Source: an uncultured Bacteroidota bacterium
GTDB taxonomy: Bacteria; Bacteroidota; Bacteroidia; Chitinophagales; Chitinophagaceae
Assembly (NCBI GenBank): GCA_903851455.1
Contig: CAINOM010000103.1
Span: forward strand, 1 to 5,519
DNA: 5,519 nt
Direction: 5' to 3'
A model generated the notes under the pieces. The model saw only the letters and a program-made list of their open reading frames with translations, did no database searches and was not told the DNA's origin. Each line of letters opens with the position of its first letter. The first letter of the stretch is position 1. Shown here in pieces: positions 1 through 5,519 of this stretch. The position numbers were made by a program, and so were the translations under genes.

Positions 1-27
1 AGCGCCTCCGCGGTTAAACAAACAACA

Positions 28-1449
28 TTACCGGAACAGCTTTTCAATAGCGAGTATCAGCTCTGTAGACTGCAGGAATGTCGGCGGGTTCTGCTGCGCG
101 AAGTTCCCATCTTCATCAATAAGAAAGTAGGCAGGTAGCGATGTTACTCCGTAAAGCTGTACCTCCGATGCATTCCATCCGCCCTCGGCATGCGTGAAGA
201 GGCCATCCATTTTGTATTTTGCGATCAGTGTATTGTCGGCAGTGGTATCATTATCTATGGATACGTAGACAAACTCCAGTGGCTTGTTTTTCAGCAGTTC
301 CTTCATCTTTCCACCTTTCATGATCTCACCTACACATTGCTTGCACCAGCTGGCCCAGAAATCTATGTACACGACCTTTCCTTTAAGCTCCGATAGTTTA
401 GTATGCCTGCCATCGGGAGTGGTGATATCAAAGTCCGGCGCAGGTTGTCCCGGCGCCAGCCGCCGGGCCAGTGCCACTTGTCTGTCCAGCATGGGCAGGT
501 ATTCACTTTTTGGCCAGCGTTCTTTGAACGTCGTATACAGGTACTCCGTTTTTTCCATCGGCTGGTTGCGCGCACGGCCATAGAGGTTTTGGGCCAGGTA
601 AAACTCCGCACTCCCCGGCGGCATCAGCTTGTACACCAGCCGCACCACACTATCCTGGAAGCGGCGGTATGATGCGGTGTCGCCGCTGTGGTAATAATAA
701 CCGGAAGCCCTAAGCCTGATCTCAAAAACACCCGTGAGGTACAAGAGGTAAGAAGGTACCTGTAACAGAGAATCACTAAACGCATCGGGCAACTGCGGTA
801 CCACCGAGAAATTAGCATCCGGTATGGTATCGGTATACCGTCTTGCCTTTATCATAGCATGTGTTTGCGGGTATTGCTCTATGAAAAAATAATTATAGTA
901 CACAAACAGCTGTTGCCAGAAACTAATGAACGATGATGGGAGACCTGCTTTGTTCTTATTCAGAAAATCTGTTTCTACATTCTTTTCGTTTTCTATCGCC
1001 TTCAAAAAATCGGCCGGCTCCTTGTTGATATCCGTTTTTACTTTGGTGGTATACTGGTTTATGCGGCCCATAGCCATAGTGTGCTTCACTATAAAATTCT
1101 GAATGGCGCTGCCCCTGCCGTTAAACCGGATGGTGCTGTCGAAGTGCCGGGCATCAGCGGTCAGGGTGAGGCTGTCGCCGGTATGCAGGATCATTTCGGT
1201 GCGCCGGCTGCCATTTACAATTGTGGCCTGTGTATACACGCCACGGGGCACAGGAAAGGTCATCGAAAAATTCCCCTTTGCATCTGTGCGGGCCAGGTAT
1301 TCATTAGGGTAGTAGGCAATCCGGTTGTCGTTATAGCTCACGATAACACTGTCTGATAAGCGGTTTGCAATGTTGCCAGACAGCTTTACGCTGTCCTGCG
1401 CCAGGGCGGGGACGGTAAATGGTAGCAGGGCAAAAAGTAACCGTCTCAT
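28..1449 (-). CDS. Secreted TlpA-like thioredoxin-fold protein with N-terminal DUF4369-like domain
   Basis: Predicted exported thiol-disulfide protein of 473 residues. Residues 1-17 are a signal peptide: MRR, a hydrophobic core, then ALA before Gln18, so it should act in the periplasm or on the envelope. Residues about 20-118 look like the beta-rich DUF4369 domain common in Bacteroidota. Residues about 120-330 are a mostly helical, Tyr-rich middle with no recognised domain. Residues about 332-473 are an AhpC/TSA-TlpA thioredoxin fold: APDFDITTPDG entry, strand KVVYIDFWASW, redox pair Cys369-Lys-Gln-Cys372, and the cis-proline loop TSLPAYFLID (Pro439). Relatives reduce or isomerise disulfides in exported proteins; the true substrate is unknown. 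The dipeptide KQ and the missing Pro five residues after Cys372 are atypical. ATG at 1449 is chosen because the signal peptide begins there; the frame stays open only to a GTG at 1482. No Shine-Dalgarno site is visible. The gene lies 81 bases after the methionine synthase fragment on the same strand; no strong promoter box was found (best is a 7/8 match at 1511-1518). Confidence 0.9.
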   Translation of the reverse strand: MRRLLFALLPFTVPALAQDSVKLSGNIANRLSDSVIVSYNDNRIAYYPNEYLARTDAKGNFSMTFPVPRGVYTQATIVNGSRRTEMILHTGDSLTLTADARHFDSTIRFNGRGSAIQNFIVKHTMAMGRINQYTTKVKTDINKEPADFLKAIENEKNVETDFLNKNKAGLPSSFISFWQQLFVYYNYFFIEQYPQTHAMIKARRYTDTIPDANFSVVPQLPDAFSDSLLQVPSYLLYLTGVFEIRLRASGYYYHSGDTASYRRFQDSVVRLVYKLMPPGSAEFYLAQNLYGRARNQPMEKTEYLYTTFKERWPKSEYLPMLDRQVALARRLAPGQPAPDFDITTPDGRHTKLSELKGKVVYIDFWASWCKQCVGEIMKGGKMKELLKNKPLEFVYVSIDNDTTADNTLIAKYKMDGLFTHAEGGWNASEVQLYGVTSLPAYFLIDEDGNFAQQNPPTFLQSTELILAIEKLFR

Positions 1450-1472
1450 ACAGCTGTTTCTTGTTAAGCAAA

Positions 1473-1504
1473 AGAGGCACACAACCTGATCGCTATGTAC
1501 CTCT
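1473..1504 (-). terminator. Possible weak rho-independent terminator after the metH fragment
   Basis: On the minus strand, AGAGGTACA (1504-1496) can pair with TGTGCCTCT (1481-1473): nine pairs including one G-U wobble, around a 14-base loop, followed by TTT, GC, TT. It lies 27 bases past the metH fragment stop, as expected for a terminator. The stem is only moderately strong and the T-run short, so it might instead be a leader hairpin of the downstream thioredoxin gene or chance. Confidence 0.3.
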
Positions 1505-1530
1505 AAATATAAAAACTATCGGTTGAATAT

Positions 1531-2556
1531 CTACGCAGCCTCCATTTCCGGCAGCGGACGAGGACTGTATTTTTTCATGCTTTTCGCAATAGCGGCAATA
1601 TGATCGGGTGTGGTGCCGCAGCATCCGCCCACCAGGTTCACCCAGCCTTCCTTGGCCCATTCAGAGATAACCCATGCGGTATGCTCAGGGCTTTCGTCAT
1701 ATTCGCCCATGGCGTTTGGCAGGCCGGCATTTGGGTATGCGCTCACATAGCATGCGGCTATCTGCGCCAGCTCTTCTATGTGCGGGCGCATCTGCTCAGC
1801 TCCCAGTGCGCAGTTAAGCCCTATGCTAATAGGGTTGGCATGCATCACAGATATGTAGAATGCCTCCAGGGTCTGCCCGCTCAGTGTGCGGCCAGATGCA
1901 TCTGTGATGGTACCGGATATCATCACCGGCAACTTTTCTTTCTTTGTATCCCGGAAATATTTGTTGATCGCATAAATAGCGGCCTTGGCATTAAGCGTGT
2001 CGAAAATTGTCTCAACAACAAGGATGTCCACACCGCCGTCTACCAGTCCTTTTATCTGCTCGTAATATGCATCAGCAACTTCATCGAACGTCACCGCTCG
2101 GTAGCCGGGATTGTTCACATCCGGTGAAAGCGACAGCGTTTTGTTCATTGGCCCTATGGCGCCGGCAACAAAAACATCTGCCGACTGCAGGCTGTTCTCT
2201 GCCAGGTATTCAGCTATTGCTTCGCGGGCTACTTTTGCCGCAGCGACATTTAGCTCATAAGCCAGCGGCTGCATATCATAGTCAGCAAGCGATATTACCT
2301 GTGCATTGAAGGTGTTCGTCTCAATGATATTCGCTCCTGCCTGCAGGTATTTTTTGTGTATCTCTCTTATGATGTGTGGCTGCGTGATGCAAAGAAGGTC
2401 ATTGTTGCCCTTCACATCGGTATGCCAGTCTCTGAACCGCTCACCGCGGTAATCTGCTTCCTGTAGTTTGTAGCGCTGCACCATGGTGCCCATTGCACCA
2501 TCTATTATCAGTATCTGGTTTTCCAGTAGTTTCCTAAGTCTCGTTTCCGTATTCAT
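1531..2556 (-). CDS. metH: Methionine synthase homocysteine-binding module (split MetH, N-terminal part)
   Basis: Homocysteine S-methyltransferase domain of 341 residues, cytoplasmic. In cobalamin-dependent methionine synthase this module binds homocysteine on zinc and accepts the methyl group from methylcobalamin. Visible hallmarks are the N-terminal strand [13 protein letters not shown] (residues 15-27), the ETNTFNA motif (79-85), [14 protein letters not shown] (180-193), and the zinc ligands Cys249 (in [11 protein letters not shown]) and Cys312-Cys313 (in [11 protein letters not shown]). These align with E. coli MetH Cys247, Cys310 and Cys311. Full MetH has about 1,200 residues; this chain stops 28 residues after the Cys pair, at the linker before the pterin-binding domain. 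That is a clean module boundary rather than a random truncation, and split MetH proteins are known in Bacteroidota. The folate, cobalamin and activation domains must be encoded elsewhere; they do not follow here. ATG at 2556 fits the family start; the upstream extension reaches only a TTG at 2616. A sole betaine- or S-methylmethionine-dependent enzyme is a less likely alternative. Confidence 0.92.
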   Translation of the reverse strand: MNTETRLRKLLENQILIIDGAMGTMVQRYKLQEADYRGERFRDWHTDVKGNNDLLCITQPHIIREIHKKYLQAGANIIETNTFNAQVISLADYDMQPLAYELNVAAAKVAREAIAEYLAENSLQSADVFVAGAIGPMNKTLSLSPDVNNPGYRAVTFDEVADAYYEQIKGLVDGGVDILVVETIFDTLNAKAAIYAINKYFRDTKKEKLPVMISGTITDASGRTLSGQTLEAFYISVMHANPISIGLNCALGAEQMRPHIEELAQIAACYVSAYPNAGLPNAMGEYDESPEHTAWVISEWAKEGWVNLVGGCCGTTPDHIAAIAKSMKKYSPRPLPEMEAA

Positions 2557-2560
2557 ATGG

Positions 2561-2568
2561 CAAAGGTA
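2561..2568 (-). promoter_or_regulatory. Bacteroidota -7 promoter box abutting the metH fragment start
   Basis: The minus strand reads TACCTTTG, an exact TAnnTTTG match, only four bases before the ATG at 2556. If used, transcription would begin at or within a few bases of the start codon, giving a leaderless message. A near match, TACCTTTT, lies further up at 2589-2596 and would give a leader of about 26 bases. No good TTTG -33 element is seen for either. Read-through from dxs, whose stop is 60 bases upstream, could also supply transcription. Confidence 0.4.
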
Positions 2569-2616
2569 AGTTATAGGTTTATATGTTGAAAAGGTAAAGC
2601 AAAATAGGCCGATCAA

Positions 2617-2934
2617 TTAAACCAATGATCCCGCAAACACTTTCACACCTGCTATTTCGCGCACTGCATCAGCAATGGCCTTAGCATCATAGCCGCACTC
2701 GCGTTGCAGTTCTTCCGGCTTGCCATGCTCTACTATGCGATCCGGGATACCCAGTATGGTTACTTCAGGTGTATAATTATTAGCCGCCATGAACTCCAGT
2801 ATAGCACTGCCAAAACCGCCCACCACGGTACCATCTTCTACCGTCACGATCTTGTTGTATTTATGCGCTATTTCGTGCAGCATCAATTCGTCCAGCGGCT
2901 TCACAAAACGCATATCGTAGTGCGCAGGGAAAAA
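2617..2934 (-). CDS. dxs: C-terminal domain of Dxs, displaced by a frameshift (same gene as 2861-4546)
   Basis: This is the last 102 residues or so of the same dxs gene, read in a different frame from its first 540 codons. It begins in meaning at [13 protein letters not shown], the conserved start of the Dxs C-terminal transketolase domain, and continues through [18 protein letters not shown] and [16 protein letters not shown] to a TAA at 2617-2619. All of these are familiar Dxs C-terminal motifs, so selection has acted on this frame. The open frame extends upstream to a TTG at 2973, but the codons above 2934 are merely dxs read out of frame. The first in-frame ATG is at 2913 (Met of MRFVKPLD), too late to make a whole domain. 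I do not believe this is a separate gene; the left edge given is the frameshift junction, not a start codon. The stop lies 60 bases before the methionine synthase start. Confidence 0.88.
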   Translation of the reverse strand, partial: FFPAHYDMRFVKPLDELMLHEIAHKYNKIVTVEDGTVVGGFGSAILEFMAANNYTPEVTILGIPDRIVEHGKPEELQRECGYDAKAIADAVREIAGVKVFAGSLV

Positions 2935-4546
2935 GTTCTTCTTCCGCCAGCATTTTACATGCAGCCACCGCAAAGTTGCCGGGATGCCCTATGGTGAGTA
3001 TGGCTACTTCCTGCCCATCGGCTATTTTACGGCCGGTGCCGGTTTCTATTTTTTCAAACGGTGTACGCCATTGCGGCATCACACCCTGCCCGCGTGGATA
3101 GCGGATGGTATAGGGCGCGTCCATTTCGGGCAGTTGCGCGGTATACATCATATTGCGTAGCTCAGCCTCGTTCATCGGGGCGGCTACGATCATATTGGGT
3201 ATGCAGCGCATAAAGGCAATGTCATATGCCCCATGGTGTGTAGGGCCGTCGTCGCCCACCAGCCCGGCCCTGTCCAGGCAGAACACCACCGGTAGTTTTT
3301 GAATAGCCACATCATGTATCACCATATCATAGGCGCGCTGCATGAAGCTGCTGTATATGTTACAGAATACCTTTAGCCCTTGTGTGGCCATACCTGCACT
3401 CAGCGTTACCGCATGCTGCTCAGCAATGCCTACGTCTATAGCGCGGTCCGGCATAGCGTCCATCATGAATTTCAGCGAGCTGCCAGACGGCATAGCCGGC
3501 GTGATGCCCATGATGAGCTTATTCTTTTCGGCCAGTTCCACTATCGTATGCCCGAACACATCCTGGTACTTAGGCGGCTCGGGTACAGTTACTATCTTTT
3601 TATTGATCTTGCCGGTGATCTTGTCAAATGTGCCGGGCGCATGCCACAAGGTCTGGTCTTTTTCCGCCAGCCCGAAGCCTTTGCCTTTTACCGTCTTTAT
3701 ATGCAGTAGCTTGGGCCCGGGTATATCGTTCAGGCTTTTCAGCGTCTCGGTAAGCTTCAGCACATTATGGCCATCTATTGGTCCGAAGTAGCGCAAGCCC
3801 AGCGCCTCAAACAAGTTGCTGCTTTTAGATACCACACCCTTCAGCCCGGCCTCTATTTTAGATGCCAGCCGCTGGAAGTCCTTGGTAGGCAGTTTGCCCA
3901 GCACTTTCCATACATCATCACGGAAGCGATTGTAGGAATGCGAAGTGGTAATATCGGTAAGGTATTCTTTTAGTCCCCCCACGTTGGGGTCTATGGACAT
4001 ATTATTATCATTGAGGATAATGAGCACATTTGCATTGCTCACACCTGCATGGTTCAGCGCTTCAAACGGAAGACCAGCCGTCATAGCGCCATCGCCTATT
4101 ACAGCAATATGCCTGCGGTGTTCTTCACCTTTATACTTGGAGGCGATAGCCATACCCAATGCTGCAGAAATAGACGTGGACGAGTGGCCCACGCCAAATG
4201 TATCGTATATGCTCTCACTGCGCTTCGGGAAACCGCTGATGCCACCATACTTGCGATTGGTATGAAAAACCTTGCGCCTGCCGGTGAGTATCTTATGACC
4301 ATAGGCCTGGTGGCCTACGTCCCATACCAATTGATCATCCGGCGTATTGAATACGTAATGCAATGCTACTGTAAGCTCTACCACGCCCAGGCTGGCCCCA
4401 AAGTGGCCGCCGTGTACGCTCACACAGTCTACAATAAACTGTCGTAATTCGTCGCAAACCTGTTTCAGCTGGTTTTTATTCAGCTTCTTAAGGTCATCGG
4501 GAGAGTTGATCTCATTAAGTAGTGGCCCTGCTGCTATTTCTTCCAT
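2861..4546 (-). CDS. dxs: 1-deoxy-D-xylulose-5-phosphate synthase (frameshifted; main reading frame)
   Basis: Dxs condenses pyruvate and glyceraldehyde 3-phosphate, with thiamine diphosphate, to 1-deoxy-D-xylulose 5-phosphate: the entry step of the MEP isoprenoid pathway, in the cytoplasm. The frame starts at ATG 4546 and reads 561 codons; residues 1-540 are normal Dxs. Motifs in order: [10 protein letters not shown] with His48, [16 protein letters not shown] with His79, the thiamine-diphosphate/Mg site GDGAMTAG (151-158) through NDNNMSI (179-185), the pyrimidine-domain signature [10 protein letters not shown] with catalytic Glu376, and [12 protein letters not shown] with His437. These match E. 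coli His49, His80, Glu370 and His431. After Pro540 the frame continues for 21 unrelated residues and stops at 2861. The missing C-terminal transketolase domain continues in another frame down to 2617. Repaired by one base, the protein is 642 residues, a usual Dxs length. As written the product lacks its last domain and is probably inactive. Confidence 0.93.
   Translation of the reverse strand: MEEIAAGPLLNEINSPDDLKKLNKNQLKQVCDELRQFIVDCVSVHGGHFGASLGVVELTVALHYVFNTPDDQLVWDVGHQAYGHKILTGRRKVFHTNRKYGGISGFPKRSESIYDTFGVGHSSTSISAALGMAIASKYKGEEHRRHIAVIGDGAMTAGLPFEALNHAGVSNANVLIILNDNNMSIDPNVGGLKEYLTDITTSHSYNRFRDDVWKVLGKLPTKDFQRLASKIEAGLKGVVSKSSNLFEALGLRYFGPIDGHNVLKLTETLKSLNDIPGPKLLHIKTVKGKGFGLAEKDQTLWHAPGTFDKITGKINKKIVTVPEPPKYQDVFGHTIVELAEKNKLIMGITPAMPSGSSLKFMMDAMPDRAIDVGIAEQHAVTLSAGMATQGLKVFCNIYSSFMQRAYDMVIHDVAIQKLPVVFCLDRAGLVGDDGPTHHGAYDIAFMRCIPNMIVAAPMNEAELRNMMYTAQLPEMDAPYTIRYPRGQGVMPQWRTPFEKIETGTGRKIADGQEVAILTIGHPGNFAVAACKMLAEEELFPCALRYAFCEAAGRIDAARNSA
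2926..2934 (-). other. dxs: Frameshift junction in dxs
   Basis: On the coding strand the codons GAA CTT TTT CCC TGC carry one base too many. Dropping a single T from the five-T run (2930-2934) or a single C from the CCC run (2927-2929) gives E-L-F-P-A-H-Y and joins the two dxs frames without a gap. The adjoining homopolymers (GGGAAAAA on the plus strand) make a sequencing or assembly indel the simplest explanation. A real mutation is possible. Programmed frameshifting is not supported: there is no stop codon at the site and I see no recognised +1 shift signal. Confidence 0.85.
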
Positions 4547-4567
4547 TCACTATATGGTAATAACCTG

Positions 4568-4575
4568 CAAAAATA
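4568..4575 (-). promoter_or_regulatory. Bacteroidota -7 promoter box for dxs
   Basis: The minus strand reads TATTTTTG, an exact match to TAnnTTTG, 21 bases upstream of the dxs ATG. This would place the transcript start about 15 bases before the codon. A TTTG that could serve as the -33 element lies 24 bases further upstream (4600-4603), slightly farther than the usual spacing, so the upstream half is less certain. Confidence 0.5.
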
Positions 4576-4594
4576 ATTAAAATTCCCTTTATAT

Positions 4595-4616
4595 GCTCAC
4601 AAAACTGGCGGTGAGC
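4595..4616. repeat. Inverted repeat upstream of dxs
   Basis: GCTCAC (4595-4600) and GTGAGC (4611-4616) are perfect inverted repeats separated by ten bases. They surround the only candidate -33 element of the dxs promoter (TTTG on the minus strand, 4600-4603), which would suit a dimeric regulator. Six base pairs is short enough to occur by chance. Confidence 0.3.
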
Positions 4617-4673
4617 TACTTCAAAGCGGCATTTTATTCTGAGCAACAATTAAGCCAATATATCGCTAACCGT

Positions 4674-4681
4674 TACCTTTG
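4674..4681 (+). promoter_or_regulatory. Bacteroidota -7 promoter box for the CPBP protease gene
   Basis: TACCTTTG matches TAnnTTTG exactly and lies 40 bases before the ATG at 4722, giving a predicted leader of roughly 33 bases. No TTTG is present at the -33 position; the nearest is a TTA at 4650-4652, 21 bases upstream. Confidence 0.5.
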
Positions 4682-4692
4682 CAGCCATTCCG

Positions 4693-4720
4693 CGCTATAG
4701 CGGCAGTTAATTAACGTTAA
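4693..4720. repeat. Palindromes in the CPBP gene leader
   Basis: The leader between the -7 box and the ATG contains two perfect ten-base palindromes, CGCTATAGCG (4693-4702) and TTAACGTTAA (4711-4720). TTAATTAA (4707-4714) overlaps the second. Their place just after the predicted transcript start suits an operator or a start-proximal structure, but no regulator is identified. Confidence 0.3.
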
Positions 4721-4721
4721 A

Positions 4722-5519
4722 ATGAGGTATTTCAGGGATTATCCGTGGGGTTTGCAGTTGTTGTTGTTCGGGCTCATGTTCTTTACCCTGCTTTCAGGTG
4801 TAGGGGGAGTTGTGCCCGTCATACTCACCAAAACCACCGGCTTTTCGCTTGACCAGCTGGCACACATTAGCCCTGCCAGCCCACCGGCCCTGATAAATGT
4901 TGCTATTGTCATGCAAGGGATATTGAATTTCTGCATGTTTTTACTGCCGGCATTCCTGTTTGCATATCTCAGCACCCCCAGGCCGGCGCAGTACCTGGGT
5001 CTTCGCGCACCCGGTAAAAGCATACAGCTGATACTTGTCATTTTTATCATGATCGGAGCGACGCCCATTTTCCAGGCTATAGAAGGCCTGATCAGCAAGA
5101 TCAATTTTGGTGCCGGCATAAAAGCGCAACAGGATGCCAACGATAATATGACGAATGCGTTTTTGAGTATTTCGTCGTTTGGCACCTTTGTTAAAGTGTT
5201 CGTAATAATGGCGATCATCCCCGCGTTCGGTGAAGAAATGCTATTCCGGGGGGTGATCCTACGGTTTGTAAAGCAGCGCAGCCGCAACATGCTATTACCA
5301 ATATTCTTTACAGCGACACTTTTTTCTTTATCGCACACCAATATATATGGGTTCGTTTCTATTTTCATGGCCGGGGTGCTGCTGGCGGTTATTTACTACC
5401 TTACCGGCTCCCTGTGGTGCAGCATTGTTGCCCATCTGTCGTTCAATGGCCTGCAGGTAATACTGGTGTACATGAGCACTTTCAATGGCCCTGTGAAAAC
5501 TTACCTCAACCAGTCTTCC
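4722..5519 (+). CDS. CPBP family intramembrane glutamic protease (CAAX/Rce1-like), 3' end outside window
   Basis: Polytopic inner-membrane protein, open for 266 codons to the window edge with no stop, so the C-terminus is missing. The three CPBP (ABI, Rce1-like) active-site motifs are present in order: Glu171-Glu172 with Arg176 (GEEMLFRG), Phe201 to His205 (FSLSH), and His238 to Asn242 (HLSFN). In the family these form an intramembrane glutamate protease site. Hydrophobic stretches sit near residues 10-34, 60-82, 100-118, 156-169, 190-229 and 231-252. Bacterial members cleave membrane-associated peptides or proteins, sometimes in bacteriocin processing or immunity; the substrate here is unknown. 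ATG at 4722 is chosen because the Met-Arg-Tyr start precedes the first membrane helix, an A-rich leader lies just before it, and a -7 box sits 40 bases upstream. It is divergent from dxs with 175 bases between the start codons. All motif residues are intact, so it is likely active. Confidence 0.9.
   Translation, partial: MRYFRDYPWGLQLLLFGLMFFTLLSGVGGVVPVILTKTTGFSLDQLAHISPASPPALINVAIVMQGILNFCMFLLPAFLFAYLSTPRPAQYLGLRAPGKSIQLILVIFIMIGATPIFQAIEGLISKINFGAGIKAQQDANDNMTNAFLSISSFGTFVKVFVIMAIIPAFGEEMLFRGVILRFVKQRSRNMLLPIFFTATLFSLSHTNIYGFVSIFMAGVLLAVIYYLTGSLWCSIVAHLSFNGLQVILVYMSTFNGPVKTYLNQSS

Noticed and set aside
1..27. GC-rich CCGCGG palindrome at the left edge, after the thioredoxin gene stop, as a terminator.
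   Set aside because: The sequence is cut off by the window edge, so no stem and T-run can be seen.
1600..2127. Open frame of 175 codons on the plus strand, opposite the methionine synthase module.
   Set aside because: It is rich in Cys and His and lacks domain features; the minus strand here encodes conserved MetH motifs.
2926..2934. Programmed ribosomal frameshift in dxs.
   Set aside because: The required shift is +1 (or -2), there is no stop codon or recognised +1 shift signal at the site, and programmed shifting is not known for dxs. A homopolymer indel is simpler.
2913..2973. Treating the dxs C-terminal frame as an independent small gene starting at TTG 2973 or ATG 2913.
   Set aside because: Codons from 2973 to about 2934 are dxs read out of frame, and starting at 2913 would cut into the domain. 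A single-base indel in one gene explains the data better.
3342..4447. Several plus-strand open frames opposite dxs, some looking membrane-like.
   Set aside because: They are antisense to highly conserved Dxs coding sequence and overlap each other; the hydrophobic runs are by-products of the complementary codons.
4739..5368. Long open frame (209 codons) on the minus strand, opposite the CPBP protease gene.
   Set aside because: Its translation has no recognisable motif and a low-complexity, irregular composition, while the plus strand carries all three CPBP motifs. It is a shadow.
1..5519. Mobile element, CRISPR array, defence system, tRNA or rRNA.
   Set aside because: No transposase, terminal or direct repeats, spaced repeats, tRNA-like cloverleaf or rRNA sequence was seen on reading both strands; the genes are ordinary metabolic and envelope genes.

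Overview
The window looks like ordinary chromosomal DNA from a member of the Bacteroidota, most likely near the Chitinophagaceae or Sphingobacteriia; the exact family is a guess. The pointers are a secreted DUF4369-plus-thioredoxin (TlpA-like) protein, a methionine synthase cut down to its homocysteine-binding module, the near absence of Shine-Dalgarno sequences, and close matches to the Bacteroidota -7 promoter box (TAnnTTTG) in front of three genes.

Layout. Three genes lie on the minus strand and one on the plus strand. Read in the direction of transcription, the minus-strand genes are dxs (4546 to 2617; 1-deoxy-D-xylulose-5-phosphate synthase, first step of the MEP isoprenoid pathway), the homocysteine-binding half of methionine synthase (2556 to 1531), and a periplasmic or surface thiol-disulfide protein (1449 to 28). 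Gaps between them are 60 and 81 bases. On the plus strand, a CPBP-family (CAAX/Rce1-like) membrane protease starts at 4722 and runs off the right edge after 266 codons. It is divergent from dxs across a 175-base intergenic region that carries a -7 box for each direction and several short palindromes.

The main irregularity is in dxs. It is intact and full of active-site motifs for 540 codons, then a one-base surplus at a GGGAAAAA run (2927-2934, plus strand) throws the C-terminal domain into another frame. Removing one base restores a normal 642-residue enzyme. Either the assembly has a homopolymer error or this copy is truly broken.

The genes do not form an obvious single pathway: isoprenoid precursor synthesis, methionine synthesis, envelope thiol chemistry and a membrane protease sit side by side. 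I see no tRNA, rRNA, CRISPR array, insertion sequence, phage gene or defence system. No stretch over 300 bases lacks a gene. I do not see evidence for a novel multi-gene system here.
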